Shown: piece by piece, positions 1 to 6,215 of the stretch
How positions within the stretch are numbered: position 1 is the stretch's first letter
How the letters are laid out: the number at the start of each line of letters is the position of its first letter
DNA from: JBOGWY01 sp050694015
GTDB taxonomy: Bacteria; Actinomycetota; CADDZG01; WHSQ01
Assembly: GCA_050694015.1 (NCBI GenBank)
Contig: JBOGWY010000260.1
Span: forward strand, 1-14,051
Direction of reading: 5' to 3'
DNA length: 14,051 nt
The notes under the pieces: model-generated
The model's input: the letters and a program-made list of their open reading frames with translations, nothing else
Databases searched by the model: none
What the model was told of the DNA's origin: nothing
Program-made: the position numbers and the translations under genes

Positions 1-686
1 GCGCCAGGGTCTTCTAGGGTGTAGAGAACCTGGACGTGTGTCGTCCCCGCGGTCCACTCGACATCGATGACCGTGTTGGTCGTCCCGGTTAGCGGGTTCA
101 CGTAGAAGCCGGTCGCGGTTCCGTTAGCGGGAAAGATGATGTCGGCGGCTTGCTCGGCCGTACCTTGGTCGGTCCCGGAGCCCGTAAGGAGAGTGACGAC
201 CTTCTCGTCACGAGCGATCTCTTCGGCCGCGCCCGGGACCCCCTCGTACAGGATCACGCGCAGCTCGTACTGCCCGTCGGGGATGTCGACATCCCAGTTG
301 AACTCCCACGTGTCGTTCTCGACGCGAGTCGCCGTACCGATCGTCTGGGTGAGGGGCAGCTGGATCGGTTCGTCCTGAGGGATGTCGATCTCGAACTCGA
401 CGAGCGCGTTGGCAGGGGTGTTGTCGCTCCACGCGGCGAGTCGATAAGTGTTCTCGTTCTCGCCGTTCTCCTCCTCATCTTCCGAGCTCGTTTTGTTATC
501 CGAGATGATGAAGCAGGGCCCCATCGGGTCGGGGCACGGCTTGTAGCTCGATGGGTTGAGGAACTTGATCGCCGGGGTCCCTTGGGCCATCGCGATCACC
601 ACGAGCGGAACCACGAGAGCGACAACGGCGGCCATAACGGTGAAGAGGGCGAGGGCGGCTCTGCGGCGGTGAGGTTGGATTGGCAA
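1..686 (-). CDS. Secreted protein E, paralogue of C and D (3' end beyond window)
   Basis: This is the N-terminal 228 codons of a secreted or membrane-anchored protein of unknown function; the 3' end lies beyond the left edge. I chose a TTG start at 686 because AGGAGG (696-701) sits 9 bases upstream and the start lies just before a signal peptide: a basic stretch (PHRRR), then a hydrophobic run of about 20 residues, then AMAQ with a plausible AxA-type cleavage site. The mature part matches proteins C and D. It has FLNPSS where they have NPSG, then ISDN, a YRLAAW segment where they have YHLVAW, a VEFEI strand, and a second module with PANGTATGFY and VLYT. The first module has an acidic insert (SSEDEEENGENEN). 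It follows D by 127 bases with no strong terminator between, so it is probably in the same operon. Homology to C and D is visible by eye; any adhesive or structural role is inferred. The C-terminal module cannot be seen. Confidence 0.8.
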   Translation of the reverse strand, partial: MPIQPHRRRAALALFTVMAAVVALVVPLVVIAMAQGTPAIKFLNPSSYKPCPDPMGPCFIISDNKTSSEDEEENGENENTYRLAAWSDNTPANALVEFEIDIPQDEPIQLPLTQTIGTATRVENDTWEFNWDVDIPDGQYELRVILYEGVPGAAEEIARDEKVVTLLTGSGTDQGTAEQAADIIFPANGTATGFYVNPLTGTTNTVIDVEWTAGTTHVQVLYTLEDPG

Positions 687-813
687 GATCTGGTACCTCC
701 TGAAGGCGAGAACCCCCCAAATGCCAAAGGGAGGAAAATCCTTACATCTTCCGTCTACCTAGTAAAACGAATCTATAACGGGGTTGGTTGCCCTCCCCGG
801 TAGCTCAGAAGGG

Positions 814-2820
814 TTAGTTCTCGCAGCCGGTGACGTCGTCGCGGCCGGGGCCCGACTCGCAGCGGTCCCTGCCCGGCCCCCCACGGAGGATGTCCCGGCC
901 TCGGCCGCCCGAGAGGCGATCGGGGCCCGACCCACCGGCCAGGATGTCGTCGCCCGCGGCCCCCACGAGGGAGTCGCGGCCCGCGCCGCCCCGGAGGGTG
1001 TCGAAGCCGGCCCGACCCCTGATGCGGTCGTTGCCGCCGCCTCCGATAAGGACGTCGTTGCGACCGTCGCCGTCAAGGACGTCGTGGCCGGAATTGCCCC
1101 GCAGCGTGTCCCTCCCGGCATTGCCGTGGATGTCGTCGTTGCCGTCGCCACCACGCACCCTGTCGTTCCCGCCGTCGCCGTAAATCACGTCGTCGCCGCC
1201 GAGGCCGCGGATCACGTCGTTGCCGCCGTGGGCACAGATCACGTCGTCACCCGGGGTGCCGTTGATCTCCTCGGAGTCATTGGAGCCGAAGTGGGTGCAG
1301 CCGCGCGGATCGTCGGTCGGGCCGGGGCTCGGACTCGACTCGCTCGGGCTCGGACCGGGGCTCGAAGGCGACGGCGACGGGCAATCGCTCGTCTCCTCGG
1401 GGACGCCGGTCACCGCGGGCGCCGGATCGATCCACCCCACTGAGGCATCGGCGCTGATCTCAGAAGAGCAATGGGTGTCGGTCGCGTCCAGATCCGAGAA
1501 CACCGTGATCTGGGTCCCACCGCGGTCGGGGCTGAAGAGCTGGAAGCTCCACTGCCCGGCATCGTTAGACCTGCTCTCGAGATGCTTGCGGTCGGCATCG
1601 GGCAGATTGTGATCGCCCTGAATTTCCTCGCTGCGATCGGGGGGCGCGCCGTCGGGGGCCGTCGGGTCCTCCCCCGGCGCGACCGCCGTGGAACAGTCCC
1701 ACGCCGCCTCCTCGGTGTGCCCGCCGGTCTCGGGCGGGTCGCCGGAGGGACCGTCGAAGCCGAGGGTGTCGGTGGGTCCGACCGCGTGCGCGTCGAGGTC
1801 GGCATCGGCGATCGGTTCGTCGTTCTGGTCGGTAAGGGTCGCGGTCAGCGGAGCCGAGCAGGCGTCCTGCGCGATCTCGTTCTGTTGCGCGGGGAGCAAT
1901 GACATCGAGGTCGGGATCTGCTCGTATGGAGCGATGCGATGCGCGTCACCGGAGTCGTTGGTTGACTCGGATGCGGTGTCGCTCGATCCCACCACACTAG
2001 CGGCCACCGCCGTGATCTGCGAGGCATCGTCGGCGCCGTCCACGGTGCAGGTCATGCCGTCCTCTTCGTCCGGCTGCTCCTCCGACCCACACGAACTCCA
2101 GTCAGGCTCCGTACCCGGCGCGGACGTCGTGTAAAAGACCGTCGTCTCGAAGAAAGAGTTCGGGCCGGCGGACTCTCTTTCGCTCGTCGATACTTCGATC
2201 ACCGCGTTGGTAGACCTGTCACGCGGCGTGAAGAAACCCAGCTGCTCGCCGTTCGCGGGATCGGTGATCTCGACGGTATCGGCGCGCTCCTCGCTCGTCG
2301 GGCTCGGGGTCGCAGGCGACTGGTTGTTGATCTCGATGTCGCTCTCGGTGTCGCGGGCCACTTCCGTACCGCCGGAGAACAGCACCGCGTGCATGGTGAA
2401 GTCCTCCTGATCGTCGAGATCGCCCGGCGGGCTCCAGTAGATCTCGAACGTGTCGGGGATCGCCGTCTGCGTCGCGACCCCGATCGTCGTCTCGTTTCCG
2501 CCCTGGTTCGGGTCGTCGTAACGGAACTCGACCGTCGTGTCGGGCGGCAGTTGGTTCACCCACGCGACCAGGTGATATTCGTTCTCCGATGCGCCGCCCG
2601 AGCCGTCCGGCTTGTTCGAGATCTCCTCGCTGTGCCCGGACGGGTTGAGGAAGTTGATCGTGAAGGTAGGACTCGCGGTGTTCGTCGGCGTCTGCGCGAC
2701 GCTGACCGCGCTCAGCGGGTCGCTCGCGAACAACACGAACGCGAGCAACAGCGCCGCAAGGATTGCGAGGATCGTGCGCGCCAGGCGCCGTTGTGCCTTC
2801 AGAGCAGCCGTCCTACCCAT
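814..2820 (-). CDS. Secreted protein D: shared ectodomain with RTX calcium-binding tail
   Basis: A 668-residue predicted extracellular protein. Residues 1-43 look like a Sec signal peptide or anchor (basic start, hydrophobic 17-36, SVAQ). The ectodomain is shared with C: module 1 (55-166) with NPSGHSEEIS and YHLVAWV; module 2 (181-281) with DPANG and VFYT; DSGDAHR near 289; and a third Ig-like module (303-465) resembling invasin-type Big_1 folds, with LTATLTDQNDEPIA and GGHTEEAAWDC. A Pro/Ser linker (480-507) leads to 15 tandem RTX nonapeptides of the type GGxGxDxLx (about 521-655), ending in DDVTGCEN. RTX repeats are known to bind calcium and fold after export. RTX proteins usually leave through type I secretion, but here a Sec-type signal is present and no ABC exporter is in the window. 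The ATG has only a weak Shine-Dalgarno; it starts 46 bases after C stops, suggesting translation from the same mRNA. No catalytic domain is recognised. Confidence 0.88.
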   Translation of the reverse strand: MGRTAALKAQRRLARTILAILAALLLAFVLFASDPLSAVSVAQTPTNTASPTFTINFLNPSGHSEEISNKPDGSGGASENEYHLVAWVNQLPPDTTVEFRYDDPNQGGNETTIGVATQTAIPDTFEIYWSPPGDLDDQEDFTMHAVLFSGGTEVARDTESDIEINNQSPATPSPTSEERADTVEITDPANGEQLGFFTPRDRSTNAVIEVSTSERESAGPNSFFETTVFYTTSAPGTEPDWSSCGSEEQPDEEDGMTCTVDGADDASQITAVAASVVGSSDTASESTNDSGDAHRIAPYEQIPTSMSLLPAQQNEIAQDACSAPLTATLTDQNDEPIADADLDAHAVGPTDTLGFDGPSGDPPETGGHTEEAAWDCSTAVAPGEDPTAPDGAPPDRSEEIQGDHNLPDADRKHLESRSNDAGQWSFQLFSPDRGGTQITVFSDLDATDTHCSSEISADASVGWIDPAPAVTGVPEETSDCPSPSPSSPGPSPSESSPSPGPTDDPRGCTHFGSNDSEEINGTPGDDVICAHGGNDVIRGLGGDDVIYGDGGNDRVRGGDGNDDIHGNAGRDTLRGNSGHDVLDGDGRNDVLIGGGGNDRIRGRAGFDTLRGGAGRDSLVGAAGDDILAGGSGPDRLSGGRGRDILRGGPGRDRCESGPGRDDVTGCEN
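817..1299 (-). repeat. RTX nonapeptide repeat region of protein D
   Basis: This region encodes residues 508-668 of protein D: a short lead-in with one cysteine, 15 consecutive 9-residue units in perfect register, and a diverged last unit ending in DDVTGCEN. Typical units are AHGGNDVIR, GDGGNDRVR and GGRGRDILR. The glycine and aspartate positions of the calcium-binding RTX consensus are kept in nearly all of them. Units nearest the C terminus are richer in arginine. The 27-base periodicity is protein-level; units differ in DNA sequence. Confidence 0.93.
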
Positions 2821-2866
2821 GGCCTTCGATTCTCCAGTTCTAAGTTGTCCGATTCAACGATGGGAT

Positions 2867-4807
2867 CTAACGCCTGACCCTGATGGTGCGGGAGCGGGCC
2901 CGCAGACAATCGACCTGTGATCCATCGCGCCTCGTGATCGTCTTGGCGCGCGCGATCGCGTAGTAGCGGCCCCGCGCCCTCCTCTCGAAGGCCTGGAAAC
3001 GCCCGCGCCGGTCGGTGCGCGCGCTGGCGACGGTCCGGTCACGACCGCGCCTGACCTTCTTGATGTTGATCGCACGGTTGCGGTCGCACCGCTCGAAGTC
3101 CGAGTCGATACGGCCTCGGAACCGGTTGCGGCCACGGCGTGTGTAGTTGAACGAGGTGAACCTCGTCTCCGACGCCGAGACCGGTGGACCGGTGGTTTCG
3201 GTCGGACTCGGGCTCGTCGTGGACGGAGCCGGGCTCGTGGTCGTCGTGGTCGCCGGGCTCGTGGTCGTCGTGGTGGTCGGCGACTGGTTCGGGACCGGAC
3301 AGTCGGTCTCCTCGGACGCGACGCCGCTCGGCGCGGGCGCCTGCGCACCGGCACCCCACGCGATGCTCGCGCTGCCGTTGGCCTCGTCGTCACAGAACTG
3401 ATCGTCGCCGTCCTCGTCGGCCCACGCCGTCACCTGCGTGTTGCCGGAGACCGGGCTGTGCATGCGGAACGTGAAGGTGCCGGCGTCGGTGGTCTCGTCG
3501 GCCGACTCGACGTGCTTGATGTCGGTCTCCCCGGGGCCTTCGTGGTCGGCCTGGTTGGTGGAGTCGCTCTCCTGTCCACCGGTGCCGGCGGTCTCGGTGC
3601 CGCACTCCCACGCCGGCTCCTCGCGCGTGTGGCCCTGGTCCGGCGCTGCGAACTCGTCGTTGTTCTCGTTATCGACGTCGTGGGCGAACTTGATGCCGTC
3701 GCTCGGACCCTGTGCGTGGGAATCGACGTTGTGGTTCCCTATCGGGCGTCCCTCCTGGTCGAGCACCGTCGCCACCAGATACGGCGAGCACCCCCCCGGG
3801 GCCTGCGCCGAGGACTGGTTGGCGCTCGGGTTACCGGCGTTTGACCCATCGGCGTTCTGGAACACGAGGCTCACCGACGTCGCGTTCTGCCGGTACGGGT
3901 CGACGCGGTGCGCGTCGCCGGAGTCGTCGAACGTGGGATCGTCTTCGGGCGGAGGATTCGGGAGCTCACTCGGCTGGTCGTTGGCCACCGCCGCCACGAG
4001 GTTCACGCCCTCGGGCGTGTCGCCCGACTCGAGCTCGCACGGGACCCCGTTCTCGGAAGCGCCTTCTCTCTGCACCCCACAGGCCTTCCACGACGGTTCG
4101 CTACCGGGGGCCGAGATGCTGTAGAAGACGCGCACCCAGGTGGTGCCGGTGCTGGACTTGGGGTTGATGATGCCTTGGGAAGTGGAGTTGTCCGGCGGCG
4201 TGTAGAGGCCCCACGTGCCACCGGTGGCGGGATAGTCGATCTCGACTGCCTCCGCGGCCGACGACGGCGGCGGGTTGGGGCCGGGGTTGTCGTCGGTGTT
4301 GACCGACGCGTCCTGCTCGTCTTCGTCGCAGAACGCCGTCTGACCCGACACGAACACCTGCGCCTTCAGCGTGATCGCCTGCGAACCGCCCCCCTCGTCG
4401 GGCAGCTGGTTGCGCGGCCAGAAATGGTGGTAGGTGTCGGGCGACACGAAGTCGGCGTTAGTCGTGATGGTTTGCTCGGTCTCGTCCCCGATCTGGTACT
4501 TGAACTCGACGTGCGCGTTCGGAGGCACGTTCGTCACCCACGCCACCAGGTGGTAGGCGCCGCTCCCGGCAGTATCACCCTGCTTGTCCTGCGCCGAGAT
4601 CTCGCTGCTGTGGCCGGACGGGTTGATCCATTCGATGTTCACGCCCTGACAGGGGCCGCTGGGTGACGCGGTCTGCGCGAACACGAGGTCGAGGCCCCCG
4701 ACCGGGCCCGATGAGAAGAGCACGAATACGGCCACGAAGATCGCCACCATCGCAAGCACGATCCGAGCGGTCAGACGCGGGTTGCCATTCATCGTTCGCG
4801 GGCTCAC
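2867..4807 (-). CDS. Secreted protein C: shared ectodomain with Thr-rich linker and Arg-rich C-terminal domain
   Basis: A 646-residue predicted secreted protein. I chose the GTG at 4807 because TAAGGAG (4816-4822) lies 8 bases upstream; the GTG and ATG at 4816 and 4813 are too close to it. The N terminus is a signal peptide (hydrophobic run near residues 18-35, then VFAQ). The ectodomain matches D throughout: NPSGHSSEIS, YHLVAWV, PATGGTWGLYTP, VFYSISAPGSEP, DSGDAHRVDPY, the Big_1-like LVATVLDQEGRPIG, HTREEPAWEC, and TQVTAW before a paired cysteine. A Thr/Pro linker with near-repeated SPATTTTT units follows. The last ~102 residues (about 545-646) leave the D pattern and form a very basic, two-cysteine beta domain (ERCDRNRAINIKK to RSRTIRVRR) that is homologous to the ends of A and B. 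It appears to lead the C-D-E operon, after the whiB terminator. The shape suggests a surface adhesin or structural protein; function unknown. Confidence 0.88.
   Translation of the reverse strand: MSPRTMNGNPRLTARIVLAMVAIFVAVFVLFSSGPVGGLDLVFAQTASPSGPCQGVNIEWINPSGHSSEISAQDKQGDTAGSGAYHLVAWVTNVPPNAHVEFKYQIGDETEQTITTNADFVSPDTYHHFWPRNQLPDEGGGSQAITLKAQVFVSGQTAFCDEDEQDASVNTDDNPGPNPPPSSAAEAVEIDYPATGGTWGLYTPPDNSTSQGIINPKSSTGTTWVRVFYSISAPGSEPSWKACGVQREGASENGVPCELESGDTPEGVNLVAAVANDQPSELPNPPPEDDPTFDDSGDAHRVDPYRQNATSVSLVFQNADGSNAGNPSANQSSAQAPGGCSPYLVATVLDQEGRPIGNHNVDSHAQGPSDGIKFAHDVDNENNDEFAAPDQGHTREEPAWECGTETAGTGGQESDSTNQADHEGPGETDIKHVESADETTDAGTFTFRMHSPVSGNTQVTAWADEDGDDQFCDDEANGSASIAWGAGAQAPAPSGVASEETDCPVPNQSPTTTTTTSPATTTTTSPAPSTTSPSPTETTGPPVSASETRFTSFNYTRRGRNRFRGRIDSDFERCDRNRAINIKKVRRGRDRTVASARTDRRGRFQAFERRARGRYYAIARAKTITRRDGSQVDCLRARSRTIRVRR
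2870..3175 (-). other. Arg-rich C-terminal domain, copy in protein C
   Basis: This encodes the last ~102 residues of protein C. The pattern is a first strand with RFRGRI, a cysteine about 30 residues in, a basic strand (INIKKVRRGRD), a TDRRGRF turn, a GRYYAIARAKT strand, a second cysteine near residue 90, and the ending SRTIRVRR. The same order occurs at the ends of A and B. The layout resembles carboxypeptidase-regulatory-like or transthyretin-like beta sandwiches seen at the ends of actinobacterial secreted proteins; that family assignment is inference. Confidence 0.72.
3228..3274 (-). repeat. 23-bp direct repeat encoding the Thr/Pro linker of protein C
   Basis: Two copies of a 23-base unit (3228-3250 and 3252-3274) are offset by 24 bases, that is eight codons, giving SPA followed by runs of five or six threonines. 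Such linkers are common in secreted actinobacterial proteins and may be O-glycosylated. Slippage here could change linker length without breaking the frame. Confidence 0.75.
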
Positions 4808-4815
4808 AGCCATCA

Positions 4816-4822
4816 CTCCTTA
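4816..4822 (-). promoter_or_regulatory. Ribosome binding site setting the start of protein C
   Basis: On the minus strand this reads TAAGGAG. It is 8 bases from GTG 4807 but 0 to 2 bases from the upstream GTG 4816 and ATG 4813, so the shorter reading of protein C is preferred. Confidence 0.65.
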
Positions 4823-4952
4823 GAACGAACCGAATCGCCGCGGTTCTGGTTGGTCTTTCACCGGGAGTCGTTGTCTCTAAGAAACGTCCCCCGCCGCCTC
4901 AAGGTTGTCCCTTACCTGCCAAGTGCTCGCAGGTCGGGCCCAAACAGCGGCA

Positions 4953-4980
4953 ACCATAGCTCACGGCGCGCCGCCGTCAA
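4953..4980 (-). promoter_or_regulatory. Candidate sigma-70-type promoter for the C-D-E operon
   Basis: On the minus strand there is TTGACG (4975-4980), a 16-base spacer and TATGGT (4953-4958). This is close to the housekeeping consensus and lies just downstream of the whiB terminator, about 146 bases before the protein C start. It is a pattern match only; the spacer is very GC-rich and partly palindromic (GGCGCGCC). Confidence 0.4.
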
Positions 4981-5015
4981 CGGCGCGAACGGTGGCACGG
5001 AGCAAACAATCCGAC

Positions 5016-5043
5016 AAAAAAACCGGCCCCCAGGGGGCCGGTT
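5016..5043 (-). terminator. Rho-independent terminator after whiB
   Basis: This is a perfect 11-bp inverted repeat, AACCGGCCCCC (5021-5031) and GGGGGCCGGTT (5033-5043), around one central base. On the minus strand it is followed by a run of seven T (5022-5016). It lies 21 bases after the whiB stop and separates whiB from the C-D-E operon. Its stem core is nearly the same as that of the terminator after protein A. Confidence 0.9.
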
Positions 5044-5064
5044 GGAAGTGAGTGGAAGCCGGGG

Positions 5065-5346
5065 CTAGCTCGCCCGGCGGGCGCGGGCGCGGCGACGCTT
5101 GAGCGACGCCCGCTCCTTGTCACTGAGCCCGCCCCAGATGCCGTACTTCTGGTTGGACTCCATGGCGAACTCGAGGCACGGCTCCTGGACGGGGCACGTG
5201 CGGCAGATGCTCTTGGCACGCGCCTCGCGGCCCTGCTTCTCGAGCTCCGACTCGCCCTCTTCACCGAAGAAGACGATGTTGTCGTAGCGGCGGCAGGCGG
5301 CATCCTCCTGCCACTCCAGACGCTCTTCAGACTCGACCATCGACAA
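5065..5346 (-). CDS. WhiB-family iron-sulfur transcriptional regulator
   Basis: A 93-residue Wbl protein. Four cysteines in the order C18, C48-x2-C51 and C57 (AAC, then CRTCPVQEPC) are the known ligands of the family's [4Fe-4S] cluster. GIWGG (69-73) is the conserved turn that contacts region 4 of the housekeeping sigma factor, and the tail KRRRARARR is the usual basic DNA-contact segment. Wbl proteins act with sigma factor in the cytoplasm and can respond to oxygen, nitric oxide or redox state. I prefer the TTG at 5346, with AGGAGG (5357-5362) 10 bases upstream; the ATG at 5340 would be 16 bases away. A longer reading from 5424 has no good ribosome site. It stands alone, with a 237-base leader region and its own terminator, between two surface-protein groups. 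Which Wbl subfamily it belongs to is unclear, as is whether it controls the neighbours. Confidence 0.93.
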   Translation of the reverse strand: MSMVESEERLEWQEDAACRRYDNIVFFGEEGESELEKQGREARAKSICRTCPVQEPCLEFAMESNQKYGIWGGLSDKERASLKRRRARARRAS

Positions 5347-5527
5347 CTTGCAGATCCCTCCTCGAACCCCTCGGGGCACGCTGTGCAGGCGCAGGCAGGG
5401 CTCTTCTATGCCCGGCCCTCGCATGGTCTTAAACGAGGGGGGCGCAGGTGGTATTCCTTGCCCAGCTTTCGACCGATTTCCCAGGGTCTAGCCGTTTACG
5501 CGCGCCTAACGCCGTAAGTCGGCGCCC

Positions 5528-5555
5528 AAAATACCGTCGATCCCCGAGATTTCAA
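5528..5555 (-). promoter_or_regulatory. Candidate promoter upstream of whiB
   Basis: On the minus strand there is TTGAAA (5550-5555), a 16-base spacer and TATTTT (5528-5533). It lies roughly 180 bases before the whiB start, which would give a long leader, as reported for several wbl genes. The -35 overlaps the imperfect inverted repeat at 5542-5578. Pattern match only. Confidence 0.3.
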
Positions 5556-5578
5556 GGGAAGCAAGCAAGATTTCGGGG
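5542..5578. other. Imperfect inverted repeat between the small membrane protein and whiB
   Basis: CCCCGAGATTT (5542-5552) can pair with AGATTTCGGGG (5568-5578), with two wobble pairs in the plus-strand sense and two mismatches in the minus-strand sense, and a 15-base loop. It begins 6 bases after the stop of the small membrane protein. It could be a weak terminator for that gene, but no clean T-run follows directly. An operator for whiB is an alternative. Confidence 0.3.
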
Positions 5579-5583
5579 GCCGT

Positions 5584-6135
5584 CTAGCCCTGGGGCTTGG
5601 GGGGGTAGCCGGTGATCGACACCAGGCCCAGCTTCTTGCGGGTCGTGTCGCCGATCAGGCGCTGGTTCCCGTTGTCGCTCCACATCGCGATCCCGATGAA
5701 AGCTTTGGTCGTCTCGGTGTGACGGACGTTGGCGCCGAGTACCGCAGGCGCTCCCGTGACGTCGATCTGTTTCTCACCGCAGCCTTCGACCTCGGCGGAG
5801 CCGACATAGCCGCTCCAACACACTCCATCCTGGGCCGAGATGATTACCGTCGCCGCGCGTCGCCCGGCACCGAGGTCGAGAGGAGTGCCCTTGCCGGGGT
5901 TGATCGAATCCCACTGCTCGGGTGCGTCGGCTCTCTCGATCGGCTCCTCACCCGCGTTCAGGATTGCGATACCCAGAGCCACGAACGCGATCACAGCGAG
6001 GATCAGAGCCACGACGAGGATCCGCCGGCTCGGCCCGCCGTCCTGTCTAGTCGGCCGACGGCGCGGGGGCCGCGGGGGCCGCGCGACCGCCGTCTGCTCA
6101 TCTTGGTCGCGTCGTTCCATGACTTGTCGTTCCAT
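5584..6135 (-). CDS. Single-pass membrane protein of unknown function
   Basis: I do not recognise this 183-residue protein. It has a basic, Pro/Arg-rich N-terminal segment (about 1-38, with RPPRPPRRRP), one hydrophobic helix (about 39-60, ILVVALILAVIAFVALGIAI), and a soluble domain of about 120 residues that by the positive-inside rule lies outside the cell. The outer domain contains DGVCWSG and EGCGEK (Cys 106 and 119), a possible disulfide loop, then AFIGIAMWSDNG. The start is uncertain: ATG 6135 and GTG 6147 both lack a well-placed Shine-Dalgarno. The N terminus carries a near repeat (MERQVMERR). It starts 80 bases after the end of protein B with no terminator visible between, so they may be cotranscribed. 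It could be an accessory factor for surface-protein display or a sensor; nothing in the sequence decides this. Confidence 0.75.
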   Translation of the reverse strand: MERQVMERRDQDEQTAVARPPRPPRRRPTRQDGGPSRRILVVALILAVIAFVALGIAILNAGEEPIERADAPEQWDSINPGKGTPLDLGAGRRAATVIISAQDGVCWSGYVGSAEVEGCGEKQIDVTGAPAVLGANVRHTETTKAFIGIAMWSDNGNQRLIGDTTRKKLGLVSITGYPPKPQG

Positions 6136-6215
6136 ATGCCCAACCACATCCTTGCACTACGTACAGGTTCCCCGCGACCATACCCGCCATCCCGTCCAGC
6201 CAACCGAGCCGTTGA

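Noticed and set aside
150..803. Plus-strand open frame opposite protein E
   Set aside because: The minus strand shows a ribosome site, signal peptide and homology to C and D. The plus frame shows none of these.
794..830. tRNA-like string (GGTAGCTCAG followed by AGGGTTAG)
   Set aside because: It resembles a D-arm, but no anticodon arm, T-arm or acceptor pairing follows, and the rest is the coding end of protein D.
830..1260. Regular 27-base periodicity resembling a repeat array
   Set aside because: It is explained by RTX nonapeptide coding. Units vary in DNA and there are no spacers, so it is not CRISPR.
2867..3400. Possible LPXTG cell-wall sorting signal after the Thr/Pro linker of protein C
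   Set aside because: No LPXTG-like motif or following hydrophobic helix is present. The tail is a folded-looking basic domain.
814..4807. Diversity-generating retroelement as the cause of the tail differences in C and D
   Set aside because: The tails are different domains, not variable copies of a template, and no reverse transcriptase or template repeat is in the window.
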